Of a stretch of DNA of 64,000 bases, positions 51,665 through 61,074 are shown piece by piece. Positions within the stretch are counted from its first letter, which is position 1. Every line of letters begins with the position of its first letter. Location: assembly GCA_002298145.1 (NCBI GenBank), contig DBMP01000003.1, forward strand, positions 1 through 64,000, written 5' to 3'. This DNA is from Spartobacteria bacterium UBA695 (GTDB lineage Bacteria; Verrucomicrobiota; Verrucomicrobiia; Chthoniobacterales; Chthoniobacteraceae). The position numbers and the translations under genes are program-made. The notes under the pieces are model-generated. The model was given only the letters and a program-made list of their open reading frames with translations, made no database searches and was not told the DNA's origin.

Positions 51665-53755
51665 ATGGAACCCCTCACCGCCGCCGATCCCCAAACCAAG
51701 TCCGCCGACATCACCGCTGAAAACGTGGCAAAACTCCGGGCGCTCTTCCCTGAACTCATCACCGAGAGTAAGGATGGCGTGGCGCTCAACGTGGACGTTC
51801 TCAAAGCCCTCGTGGGGGACAAAACGATAACCGACGCGGAGGAGAAGTTTGGCCTCAACTGGCACGGCAAACGCCTCGCCCGGCAGTTGGCCCTCACTCC
51901 CAGCACAGGCACCTTGCGCCCCTGCCCGGAAGAAAGCGTGGACTGGGACAAGACTCAGAACCTCATGATCGAGGGGGACAACCTGGAAGTCTTGAAACTC
52001 TTGCAGAAATCCTACGCCGGGAAGGTGAAGCTCATCTACATCGACCCGCCCTACAACACGGGCAAGGACTTCGTTTATCCCGACAACTTCCAGGATAACA
52101 TCAAGAACTACATGGAACTCACGGGCCAGACCGGCGAGGAAGGGCAGAAGCTTTCGTCCAACACCGAAGCATCAGGCCGGTTTCATACGGACTGGCTCAA
52201 CATGATGTACCCGCGGCTGAAGCTGGCGCAAAGTCTGCTTCGGAACGACGGAATAATTCTCATTAGTGTAGATGATCACGAAATTGAGAATCTCAAAGCA
52301 GCTTGCAACGAAGTATTTGGGGAGGAAAACTTTGTTGCCTGCATGATTTGGGAAAAAGGGCGGAAAAATGATGCAAAGTTTGTGTCGGTTGGACACGAAT
52401 ACCTATTAGTCTTCGCAAAATCCCTCAGCCTGCTTCGTGAGACGAAAAAAATTTGGCGAGAGGAAAAACCAGGTGCTAGGGAAATTTGGGAAAAGTATGT
52501 TGAACTTCGTCAACTCCATGGAGAAGCCGAGGATCTGATTGAGAAACACTTGTCCGCTTGGTTTTCTTCATTGCCAAAGAACCACCCATCCAAGAAGTGG
52601 AGTCGATATAAACGCGTAGATCAAAATGGACCGTGGAGAGATAGAGATATCTCTTGGCCGGGCGATGGCGGCCCTAAGTATGATTTGATTCACCCAGCAA
52701 CAAAATTACCATGCAAAATGCCAGAGAGCGGGTGGCGTTTTAGCGAAGAAGAAATGCAGCGACAGATTAAACTTGGGCTGGTTGTATTTCGTAAAGACCA
52801 TACCGAGCCGCCTTTTCGTAAAGCACATATTCGTCCTGTATCGGCAGAACTTGATATAGATATTGAGCCTAACGATGAGGAGGAGAGTGAGGACAATAAA
52901 GAAGAATACGCGACGCAAGTAAGGGGTAGCTATTTCTACAAGCAATCCCAAGTGGCAGTGAAATTTCTCCGCAATCTTCTTGGGGCGAAGGTATTCAACA
53001 ATCCCAAGGACCATTTGGAACTCGGGAAACTCTTCAACTATGTCACGGCTGGAGATGATAGTGCCATCATCATGGATTTCTTCGCAGGAAGTGGCAGCAC
53101 TGCTCACGCGGTTTGGGAAATAAATAATGCAGACGCTGGAAGGCGCCGTTTCATTTTGGTCCAGTTACCAGAGCCTTTGGACCCAACAAAGAAGGACCAA
53201 AAAGCTCCGGCTAAATATTGCGATCAACTTGGAAAAATCAGAACGATTGCTGAAATCACAAAAGAACGCATCCGTCGCGCCAGAGCAGTGATTCGTGAAG
53301 AAAACCCCATGTTCTCGGGCGACCTCGGCTTCCGGGTTTTCAAGCTGGCCAGCAGCAACATCCGGGCATGGGAACCCAACCGTGAAAACCTTGCGGAAAC
53401 GCTGGAAGAGTCTGTTGATCACCTCAAAACGAATCGTACCGAAGCGGACATCCTTTTCGAGTTGCTCCTCAAACTGGGCCTTGACCTGACGGTGCCCATG
53501 GAACAGCGCCAAATCACGGGGAAAACGGTTCACAGCATCGGCGCGGGCTCCCTCATCGTCTGCCTGGCTCCGTCCATAACCCGGACAGAAGTAGAGCCAT
53601 TGGCCCTTGGCATCGTGGAATGGCACAAAGCCCTGGCCCCCGCAGGCGAAACCACACTGGTCTTCCGCGACAGCGCCTTCCCCGATGACGTGGCCAAAAC
53701 CAACCTCACCTGCATCCTAGAACAAAACGGCCTCGCCAACGTGCGGAGTCTGTAA
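51665..53755 (+). CDS. Type III-like DNA adenine methyltransferase (Mod)
   Basis: 696 residues. DPPYNTG (127-133) is the N6-adenine catalytic motif IV and MDFFAGSGSTAHAV (about 470) the SAM-binding motif I, in the order typical of beta-class Mod proteins. The long central region holds the target-recognition part and is A/T-richer, suggesting domain exchange. A C-terminal extension after the SAM region is present. It is four bases after vapC and 14 before the ATPase gene. With res it forms a type III restriction-modification core. Confidence 0.9.
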   Translation: MEPLTAADPQTKSADITAENVAKLRALFPELITESKDGVALNVDVLKALVGDKTITDAEEKFGLNWHGKRLARQLALTPSTGTLRPCPEESVDWDKTQNLMIEGDNLEVLKLLQKSYAGKVKLIYIDPPYNTGKDFVYPDNFQDNIKNYMELTGQTGEEGQKLSSNTEASGRFHTDWLNMMYPRLKLAQSLLRNDGIILISVDDHEIENLKAACNEVFGEENFVACMIWEKGRKNDAKFVSVGHEYLLVFAKSLSLLRETKKIWREEKPGAREIWEKYVELRQLHGEAEDLIEKHLSAWFSSLPKNHPSKKWSRYKRVDQNGPWRDRDISWPGDGGPKYDLIHPATKLPCKMPESGWRFSEEEMQRQIKLGLVVFRKDHTEPPFRKAHIRPVSAELDIDIEPNDEEESEDNKEEYATQVRGSYFYKQSQVAVKFLRNLLGAKVFNNPKDHLELGKLFNYVTAGDDSAIIMDFFAGSGSTAHAVWEINNADAGRRRFILVQLPEPLDPTKKDQKAPAKYCDQLGKIRTIAEITKERIRRARAVIREENPMFSGDLGFRVFKLASSNIRAWEPNRENLAETLEESVDHLKTNRTEADILFELLLKLGLDLTVPMEQRQITGKTVHSIGAGSLIVCLAPSITRTEVEPLALGIVEWHKALAPAGETTLVFRDSAFPDDVAKTNLTCILEQNGLANVRSL

Positions 53756-53769
53756 TTTTATCTTCCCCT

Positions 53770-54975
53770 ATGAATATCGAAGAAATCCACGTTAATAACT
53801 TCAAGGTTCTTCGTGACGTACATTTGGAAAATCTGCCTCCGTTGACCGTGTTTGTAGGGCGCAATGGAACAGGCAAAACGACCCTTTTTCACGTATTTTC
53901 GTTTCTTAAAAACTGTCTGGAAAAGGGTGTTCGGACTGCATTGCAACGGGAAGGCGGAATGCGGGGATTTCACGAAGTCATCACCCGGGGAACGACGCAA
54001 AACGATGTAATCCGAATCGAACTCAAATTCCGGTTGGAGATTGCGGGGGTGAACCGGCTTGTCACGTACGTGCTTGAAATTGGCTACGAAAAAAACCGCC
54101 CCGTTGTATTGCGCGAAATCCTGCGATACAAACGGGGGGCCTACGGTTCACCCTACCATTTCATTGACTTTACCCGCGGTGTGGGGGTAGCGGTTAATAA
54201 TGAAGAGGATTTCAAGAAGGAAGACACTGAACTGAAACGCGAGGAGCAGACTGTATCGCCGGACACACTGGCCATTAGCAGCTTGGGGCAGCTTGAACGA
54301 TTTAAGGCCGCCAAAGCGTTTCGTGAACTAATCGCCAATTGGCACATTTCTGATTTCCATATCAGCGATGCCCGGGGCAAAAAAATGCAGGAGGAGGGCG
54401 TCCACCTCTCACACTCAGGCGAAAATTTGCCATCGGTAGCCTACCGCCTAAAAGAAGAACATCCTGTGATTTTTGACGGGATCTTGGAGAAGATGAGAAA
54501 GCGGGTTCCAGGTGTTAGCGACATTGAGGCAAAGGTGGGAGATGATGGCACCCTTCTCATTCGATACAGTGACGGGGCTTTCAAGGATCCCTTCCTTGAT
54601 TACAACGTCTCGGATGGGACGATCAAAATGTTTGCCTACATGGTGCTTCTGAATGACCCCACCCCATTCAAGATTCTTTGTGTGGAAGAACCGGAAAATC
54701 AGCTTTACCCGGAGTTAATGGCGGCCCTAGCCGAGGAGTTCCAGGAGTATGCTCGTCGCGGTGGACAGGTGTTCATTTCCACTCATTCCCCGGATTTCCT
54801 TAACGCCATTCCGCTCGACTCCATCTTCATGGTCAATAAACATGAAGGAGTCTCGAAAATGCTCCGAGCCAATGACGATCCTCTCGTTTGTGAACAGATA
54901 GCGGCAGGCTTCAAGCCCGGGACGCTTTGGACAGAGGGGCTTTTTAATGGAATGAACAATCGAATCCAGAGCTGA
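53770..54975 (+). CDS. AAA ATPase of an ATPase/DUF4276 pair
   Basis: 401 residues of the OLD/RecF-type AAA_21/AAA_15 class: EIHVNNFKVLRDVHLENLP, Walker A GRNGTGKTT (30-38), VEEPENQLYP as Walker B (about 303) and ISTHSPDFLNA as the D-loop-His segment. Its stop is two bases before the DUF4276 gene. ATPase-plus-Toprim pairs such as PARIS and OLD/Gabija-like systems have this architecture and kill or arrest infected cells. The pair is inserted between mod and res. Confidence 0.85.
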   Translation: MNIEEIHVNNFKVLRDVHLENLPPLTVFVGRNGTGKTTLFHVFSFLKNCLEKGVRTALQREGGMRGFHEVITRGTTQNDVIRIELKFRLEIAGVNRLVTYVLEIGYEKNRPVVLREILRYKRGAYGSPYHFIDFTRGVGVAVNNEEDFKKEDTELKREEQTVSPDTLAISSLGQLERFKAAKAFRELIANWHISDFHISDARGKKMQEEGVHLSHSGENLPSVAYRLKEEHPVIFDGILEKMRKRVPGVSDIEAKVGDDGTLLIRYSDGAFKDPFLDYNVSDGTIKMFAYMVLLNDPTPFKILCVEEPENQLYPELMAALAEEFQEYARRGGQVFISTHSPDFLNAIPLDSIFMVNKHEGVSKMLRANDDPLVCEQIAAGFKPGTLWTEGLFNGMNNRIQS

Positions 54976-54977
54976 TT

Positions 54978-55532
54978 ATGATTGTCCTCTTAACCGAAGA
55001 ACCCTCCATAAAAGGGGTCATTAAATCCGTGCTCGCGCAAACTTGGCCGGAACGCCTGGAAGGAGTTGATTGGCTGGTAATTGCATTTGATGGGAAGGCT
55101 GATTTAGAGCGCAAGATTCATGACAAGATGAAATCTTGGAATTATGGCAATCCTCATTTCATTATCGTGCGGGACAACGATGGGGGTAATTGCGTCGCCT
55201 TGAAGGAAAGGCTGCACAATATTGCATGCAAAAGTGGAAAGCCTCATCATGTTCGGATTGTTTGCCAGGAGTTGGAAAACTGGTTTTTCGGGGATCTTGC
55301 CGCCGTGGCTGCTGCATATCCAAAGGCAACTATCCCTCAGAATTACCATTCATACCGTGTACCGGACCGCTTGAACAACGCATCCCAGGAACTTGGCAAG
55401 CTTACCGGGGATATAACTAAAATCGGCCGGGCGGAAACGATAGCCAAGCATCTATCTCCCGATAACAATTCGTCGCACAGCTTCAACGTTTTCTACACGA
55501 CACTCAAAGAGCTCATTTGTCCCCAGCCGTGA
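54978..55532 (+). CDS. DUF4276 (Toprim-like) protein
   Basis: 184 residues. LLTEEPSIKGV gives the N-terminal acidic residue, FIIVRDNDGGNC (DND 66-68) the acidic DxD-like site and ICPELENW-like QELENWFFGD (98-106) the third conserved block of DUF4276, which has a Toprim-like fold in other ATPase-paired defence proteins. It probably is the nuclease or nucleic-acid effector partner of the ATPase. It is 34 bases upstream of res. Confidence 0.8.
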   Translation: MIVLLTEEPSIKGVIKSVLAQTWPERLEGVDWLVIAFDGKADLERKIHDKMKSWNYGNPHFIIVRDNDGGNCVALKERLHNIACKSGKPHHVRIVCQELENWFFGDLAAVAAAYPKATIPQNYHSYRVPDRLNNASQELGKLTGDITKIGRAETIAKHLSPDNNSSHSFNVFYTTLKELICPQP

Positions 55533-55566
55533 CGTTCTCTGATTTCACGGTCACTAAAATCGTAAA

Positions 55567-58545
55567 ATGAAACTCCACTTCGAGCCGGATCTCGATTTCC
55601 AGAAGCAAGCCATTGAGGCGGTGTGCGATTTATTCCACGGCCAGGAGGTTTGCCGTAGTGAGTTTACCGTCACTCTCGACCGCTCCGATTTGCAGGGCCG
55701 CATGGCTTTCGCCCAGTATGATGTCGGCATCGGGAACCGCCTCAAACTGCTGGATGACGAACTTCTGCACAACCTCCAATCCGTCCAACTCCGCAACGGG
55801 CTGCGCCCATCCGACGCGTTAGCCTCGAAGGATTTCACCGTGGAGATGGAAACCGGCACGGGCAAAACCTACGTTTACCTGCGAACGGTTTTCGAGCTGA
55901 ACCGGCGCTATGGGTTCACCAAGTTCGTGGTGGTGGTGCCATCGGTGGCCATTAAGGAGGGTGTCAATAAATCGCTGCAAATGATGGAGGATCATTTCCG
56001 CACTCTCTATGCCAACGTGCCGTTCGAGTATTTCCCCTACGACTCGTCCAAGCTGGGCCAGGTGCGGACATTTGCCACCAGCCCCAATATCCAGATCATG
56101 GTGGTGACGGTGGGGGCCATTAACAAAAAGGATGTCAACAACCTCTACAAAGACAGCGAGAAGACGGGCGGCGACCGCCCCATCGACCTAATCCGCGAAA
56201 CGCACCCAATTGTTATCGTGGACGAGCCCCAAAGCGTGGACGGCGGCCTTGAAGGCCGCGGTCGCGAGGCGCTTAGCGCCATGGCCCCGCTTTGCACACT
56301 GCGCTATTCCGCCACCCATGCGAATAAATACAATATGGTTTACCGCTTGGACGCGGTGGACGCGTATGACCGGAAGCTGGTGAAGCAGATTGAAGTGGCG
56401 GAAGCCCGTGTTGAAAGCGCCCACAATCACCCGTATGTGAAGCTCCTTTCCACCAGCAATAAGCGGAATGTCATCACGGCTGATGTAGAAGTGGACGTGC
56501 AGGGAGATAAAAAAGTTGAACGAACTACAATGACGGTGCAGGACGGCGATATGCTGGATCAGATCACCGGTCGCCGGATTTACGAGAATTGCCGGATTGG
56601 CGAAATCCGTGTGGGTCGAGACAATGAAATCATGGAGGTGCGGGTGCCGGGCAGCGAACAGTGGCTTCGCCCGGGACAAGCCATCGGCGGAGTAAATCAC
56701 GAGGATTTTCAGCGGCTGATGATTCGGCGTACCATTCAAGAGCATCTCGAAAAGGAAAAACGGCTTGCCCCCCTGGGAATCAAGGTATTGAGCCTGTTCT
56801 TCATTGATACCGTCGAAAACTATCGTCGATACGACGCGGAAGGAAACGCAGTCAAAGGGAAGCTGGCGCTGCAATTTGAGGAGGAATACCGGAGACTGGC
56901 TTCGTCCCCCGATTTTTCCAGCTTATTCAAGGATGTGGACGTGCGCTCTCTCGCGGAGGACGTCCACGACGGCTATTTCTCCATCGACAAAAAGGGCCGG
57001 TGGACCAACACCAGCGAGAACAATCAAGGGAACCGGGACAGCGCGGAGCGGGCCTATAACCTGATCATGCGGGATAAGGAACGGCTGCTAAGTTTCGATA
57101 CCAAGTTGAAGTTCATCTTTTCCCACTCCGCCCTCAAAGAGGGCTGGGACAATCCCAATGTGTTCCAGATTTGCGCGCTCCGGGATATTGGTACAGAGCG
57201 GGAACGCCGCCAGACCATCGGCCGCGGCCTGCGCCTGTGCGTTAACCAAGACGGCGAACGGCTCCGCGGGTTCGACATCAATACCCTTACTGTCGTGGCC
57301 ACCGAGAGCTACGAGCAATTCGCCGAGAATCTCCAAAAGGAAATCGAGGCAGATACGGGCATCCGTTTCGGCATTGTGGAGCAGCATCAATTTGCCGCGA
57401 TGGCCATGGCCGGCCAAGATGGGAAGCCTGTTTCCTTTGGATTCGAGCAATCCGTTGCTCTTTGGAACGAATTGCGGGCGCAGGGGTATATTGATGGCAA
57501 GGGGAAGGTTCAAGACAAGCTGCGGACCACCCTCAAAGATGGCACACTGCAAGTCCCCGAGGCATTCGCAGCGCAGCTTCCACAGATCAAGGAAGTACTG
57601 CGGAAACTCTCCGGAAAGCTCGATATCAAGAACGCGGCTGACCGAAAAACCATCTCGCCCCGGCGCGCTATTTTGCAGAGTGAGGAGTTCAAGGCGCTGT
57701 GGGATCGCATTAAGCAGAAAACGACCTACCGGGTGGAGTTCGACAACGATGCGCTGCTAAAAAGCTGCATTGCTTCGATGACGGACTTGCCACCTATCCC
57801 CAAGTCGCGGCTGGTCTGGCACAAGGCGGACCTTTCGATTGGAAAATCAGGCGTCGAAGCCACGGAACGCTCGGTGAGTTCGCCGATTGCCATCGAGGAA
57901 GGTGATATTGAATTACCGGACATTCTGACAGAGCTGCAAAATCGAACCCAACTCACACGCCGGAGCTTGGTGACTATTTTGACGGGAAGCGGTCGCCTTG
58001 CCGATTTCAGGCGGAACCCGCAATATTTCATCGAACAGGCGGCGGAGACCATCCTGCGCGCCAAACGTCTCGCTATTGTCAATGGGATCAAATATCAGCG
58101 CATCGGTGATGAGTGCTATTATGCCCAGGAGCTATTCGAGACGGAAGAACTGACGGGGTACCTGAACAAGATGCTGGCGGTCACGAAAGCCACGCACGAG
58201 TTCGTGGTCTACGATTCCGATGTTGAAAGCAATTTTGCGGATCAACTCGAAAAGAACAGCGCTGTCAAAGTGTACGCCAAACTGCCGGGGTGGTTTAAGG
58301 TGCCAACTCCCTTGGGAAACTACAATCCTGACTGGGCGGTCCTCGTCAAGCCCGATGGTGAAGCGGAACGCCTGTATTTTGTGGTCGAGACGAAAAAGAG
58401 CCTTTTCACAGAGGATTTACGGAACAAAGAAGAGGCGAAGATGAAGTGTGGGAAAGCCCACTTCAAGGAGTTGGCAAAAGGCAAAACCTCGCCAGCAAGA
58501 TTCATCAAAGCCACAAAGATTGACGACCTTGCCGCACACTTTTGA
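55567..58545 (+). CDS. Type III restriction endonuclease subunit (Res)
   Basis: 992 residues. The SF2 helicase core has METGTGKT (94-101), VDEPQSV (about 218), HSALKEGWDNPNVF and QTIGRGLRL. The C-terminal nuclease domain has NPDWAVLV (about 918) and FVVETKK (about 938), the PD-ExK pattern of Res subunits. ATP-driven translocation leads to cutting after two head-to-head unmethylated sites in known type III systems. It ends the six-gene + strand run. Confidence 0.92.
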   Translation: MKLHFEPDLDFQKQAIEAVCDLFHGQEVCRSEFTVTLDRSDLQGRMAFAQYDVGIGNRLKLLDDELLHNLQSVQLRNGLRPSDALASKDFTVEMETGTGKTYVYLRTVFELNRRYGFTKFVVVVPSVAIKEGVNKSLQMMEDHFRTLYANVPFEYFPYDSSKLGQVRTFATSPNIQIMVVTVGAINKKDVNNLYKDSEKTGGDRPIDLIRETHPIVIVDEPQSVDGGLEGRGREALSAMAPLCTLRYSATHANKYNMVYRLDAVDAYDRKLVKQIEVAEARVESAHNHPYVKLLSTSNKRNVITADVEVDVQGDKKVERTTMTVQDGDMLDQITGRRIYENCRIGEIRVGRDNEIMEVRVPGSEQWLRPGQAIGGVNHEDFQRLMIRRTIQEHLEKEKRLAPLGIKVLSLFFIDTVENYRRYDAEGNAVKGKLALQFEEEYRRLASSPDFSSLFKDVDVRSLAEDVHDGYFSIDKKGRWTNTSENNQGNRDSAERAYNLIMRDKERLLSFDTKLKFIFSHSALKEGWDNPNVFQICALRDIGTERERRQTIGRGLRLCVNQDGERLRGFDINTLTVVATESYEQFAENLQKEIEADTGIRFGIVEQHQFAAMAMAGQDGKPVSFGFEQSVALWNELRAQGYIDGKGKVQDKLRTTLKDGTLQVPEAFAAQLPQIKEVLRKLSGKLDIKNAADRKTISPRRAILQSEEFKALWDRIKQKTTYRVEFDNDALLKSCIASMTDLPPIPKSRLVWHKADLSIGKSGVEATERSVSSPIAIEEGDIELPDILTELQNRTQLTRRSLVTILTGSGRLADFRRNPQYFIEQAAETILRAKRLAIVNGIKYQRIGDECYYAQELFETEELTGYLNKMLAVTKATHEFVVYDSDVESNFADQLEKNSAVKVYAKLPGWFKVPTPLGNYNPDWAVLVKPDGEAERLYFVVETKKSLFTEDLRNKEEAKMKCGKAHFKELAKGKTSPARFIKATKIDDLAAHF

Positions 58546-59131
58546 GTGACAGAAGCGAGCGGATTACGACCGAGATGCCGAAATACTACCGAAGGGTGCT
58601 CCTCTTTTCGAGACTTCAGCAAGCATCATTTGATGGGGATTGACGTCAGATTTCGCCACTTCATTTTTTGGATGCAGTCAGCAGAAGTGATAACAAAACT
58701 GTTCTCTTTTAACCGCATCTCGCGACGCATTGGTAAAAGTTTACGCCCCTGCTGGACTGATATCTGCAATCCCCTCCCCCTAAGAAAACGAAGCTTTTTT
58801 TGACACAAAAAGGATATGAAATTTGCGTCAACCAGCCGCGAAATTCCTGGCGTGAGGGGGATAAGCATGGTTCGTGGATGGAATCTCGAATTCCCGAGCC
58901 GCTGCAAAACAAAAATCGAAATTTCCATACCACCCCGAGGTGTGCTCCGAAGCTAAGGATGGGAGTGATGGTCGTCGCCGCCGGTGCCAACTGTTTCGCA
59001 CTGAACTCCCGGACTCTGGCGAGCGTCCGACTTTGTCCAAAATATAAAGCCGTACATTGTTACGGCCTACCTGGAATGCCCTTTTTGGCTTGCCGCCGCA
59101 AGTAGGATCGACGCATTCTTTTGACGACTCG
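58546..59131. other. 586-base gap without a supportable gene
   Basis: Short open frames exist on both strands, but none has a credible start or recognisable product. Composition is mixed, with A/T-rich tracts. The stretch separates the restriction locus from a NERD-domain gene and may contain decayed sequence or a promoter for that gene. Confidence 0.5.
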
Positions 59132-59815
59132 ATGTTTTTAAGCCTGTTCAAAGGATGGTTCGGTGAAAAAGCAGCTACATTTGGGATGTGGCTCAGGCTG
59201 GATGCGCGCATTTACCAACGTATCGATAATGTCATTGTTCCTACCGCAAACGGCACAACTCAGGTAGATCATATTCTCGTCTCCCCGTTTGGAATATTCG
59301 TTATCGAGACAAAAAATATGGATGGGTGGATCTTTGGAAATGAGCGCCAGGATAAGTGGACGCAGGTAATTTTTGGAAAGAAATACCAGTTCCAAAACCC
59401 GCTTCACCAAAACTACCGTCACACAAAATCGTTGTCGGATTACCTCGGGCTGAACCACGACGTCTTCCGTTCCGTCGTATTTTTCATTGGCGATTGCGAA
59501 TTCAAAACACCGCTACCAGCGAATGTTTTGACGCGTGGGCTTGCCAGTTACGTCCAGGGATTCCACGGCGCGTGTCTATCAGACGAGGAGGTCAACCGCA
59601 TTTTTAGCCGGATCAATGCGTTGAAACAATTACGCACGTTTGCCTCCGGAGCCCAGCATGTTCACCAGTTGCACGCGAGGTATAATTCCAATTCAACATG
59701 CCCGAAATGCGGTTCTCCGCTCGCAAGACGGAGTGCCAAAAAAGGGAAATACGCAGGCCAAGAGTTCTTGGGATGTACTGCTTATCCGAAGTGCCGTTAC
59801 ATTCGTAATTTATAA
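59132..59815 (+). CDS. NERD-domain protein with C-terminal zinc ribbon
   Basis: 227 residues. VDHILVSPFGIFVIETKN (about 45-62) is the nuclease-like core of the NERD domain, with Asp46, Glu59 and Lys61 as the likely catalytic residues. The C-terminal part has CPKCGSP and a downstream GCTAYPKCR, a topoisomerase-type zinc finger. NERD proteins of this form occur in defence and mobile loci. ATG 59132 is chosen over a start 75 bases upstream. It lies between the restriction locus and the ICE-like genes. Confidence 0.8.
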   Translation: MFLSLFKGWFGEKAATFGMWLRLDARIYQRIDNVIVPTANGTTQVDHILVSPFGIFVIETKNMDGWIFGNERQDKWTQVIFGKKYQFQNPLHQNYRHTKSLSDYLGLNHDVFRSVVFFIGDCEFKTPLPANVLTRGLASYVQGFHGACLSDEEVNRIFSRINALKQLRTFASGAQHVHQLHARYNSNSTCPKCGSPLARRSAKKGKYAGQEFLGCTAYPKCRYIRNL

Positions 59816-59863
59816 CTCGCACCTCCTCCGTACGTCACAAAAACTCGCGGGTATCTGCGATGT

Positions 59864-60232
59864 ATGTTGCCCGTTTTCACGATTTCCGAGGAGGATCTCC
59901 GTCAGTTTCCGCCGCTCAAAAATACTGACTTTCGCATCATCCCGCGCGGGTGGATGGAGCTGATTTACGACTTCGGATTGGACTTGGCGCGGTTCGATCA
60001 GCGGCACGGAACGGAGACGAAGGTGATGCGTTTCTACGAATGCCAGCAGCGCCTGCTGGTGATTTGCCGCACAACTGCGTTGGCTCCTTTGGCTGATGAA
60101 ATCTTTGCTCGATGCGAGGAACTCGAGGTTGCATCGCGTGTAACGTGCTCCGTTTGCGGACGGTCCGGAGGACGGGTGGCGCGTCGGGCGAAGCATCCTT
60201 TTCGTACGATTCTTTGCGACCATTGCCGCTAA
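59864..60232 (+). CDS. Hypothetical protein with C-terminal Cys pairs
   Basis: 122 residues from ATG 59864, beginning LPVFTISEEDLRQFPPLKN. The C-terminus has CSVCGRSGGRVARR followed by LCDHCR, two CxxC pairs that suggest a small zinc finger. It opens a string of ICE-like small genes and has backbone-like GC content. I do not recognise the family. Confidence 0.6.
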   Translation: MLPVFTISEEDLRQFPPLKNTDFRIIPRGWMELIYDFGLDLARFDQRHGTETKVMRFYECQQRLLVICRTTALAPLADEIFARCEELEVASRVTCSVCGRSGGRVARRAKHPFRTILCDHCR

Positions 60233-60268
60233 AAAGGTATCTCAGAAGCGTGTGAACTCTCTCAACAA

Positions 60269-61060
60269 ATGTGGATACCCTACGACTTATACCGCCTCTC
60301 GCGGGGGCCAAGGTGGCTCCCAATATACCCTGTTGCCCCTATCACGCTCTGCGTTTTCTTGGCCTGGACATGTGGAAAAATGACGGCTGTTTGTTTGGGA
60401 ACCGCGTTCTGGTTGAGCCGGTTCGTGTTCAAGAAGGCGCGCTCGTATTGGGAATTCAGGCGCCGGAAAGGCTGTAAAAAGCGGTCACGAAAGCTGGTGG
60501 AGGCGTCCACAATGAATGAAAAGCGGACCGGTTCCCGGGCATCCTCCGGGCGCTCTCCGTCCCGAAAAGCTTCGCGAAAATCGGCTGATCCAGGTATCGA
60601 TAGGACGCCGGAGCAGATGCGGGATTTCGAGATTTTGCGCGAGAACTGCATCGAGAATCTGGAAATCTTGCGCCACCACGAGGACTATCTTTCGCGCTGT
60701 TTCTACGCGGCTGCCGTGTGGGTAATGTCGGAACCGCACGAGGAAGATGTCGAGGAGGTCATCGTGGAAATCGCCGACGCGACCGAGGCTTTGGGCGCGC
60801 TGCTTCCTCATTCGCGGCAATGGACGGAACTGAATGCGGAGGTGCTGGCGTACACTCGCCCGGCCCGCGCGTTGGAGAATCCAGACGTTAAAGGCGAGTG
60901 GCAAAAGCGCGGTCGCAAGTCGAGCCTTCGCGAGGTGTTGAAGGCGGTGACGTTTGTCCTGATGCTCTACAAAGAGCTCATCGCCATTGCCGAAAGCAAG
61001 CCATCCCACCTCGAAAAAGAACCGACGGATTGGGTGGGATTTGCGTTTGGTATCTTCTGA
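60269..61060 (+). CDS. Membrane-anchored hypothetical protein, 263 residues
   Basis: 263 residues. An N-terminal membrane region (about 20-55, VAPITLCVFLAWTCGKMTAV) is followed by a basic linker and a helical C-terminal domain with acidic patches. ATG 60269 keeps the membrane region; an internal ATG at 60512 would give a soluble 182-residue form. It is in the ICE-like string. I do not recognise the family. Confidence 0.55.
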   Translation: MWIPYDLYRLSRGPRWLPIYPVAPITLCVFLAWTCGKMTAVCLGTAFWLSRFVFKKARSYWEFRRRKGCKKRSRKLVEASTMNEKRTGSRASSGRSPSRKASRKSADPGIDRTPEQMRDFEILRENCIENLEILRHHEDYLSRCFYAAAVWVMSEPHEEDVEEVIVEIADATEALGALLPHSRQWTELNAEVLAYTRPARALENPDVKGEWQKRGRKSSLREVLKAVTFVLMLYKELIAIAESKPSHLEKEPTDWVGFAFGIF

Positions 61061-61074
61061 AATAACCCACGCCT

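Noticed and set aside
58546..59105. Two short + strand frames between res and the NERD gene
   Set aside because: No start signals, mixed composition and no recognisable domains; treated as non-coding.
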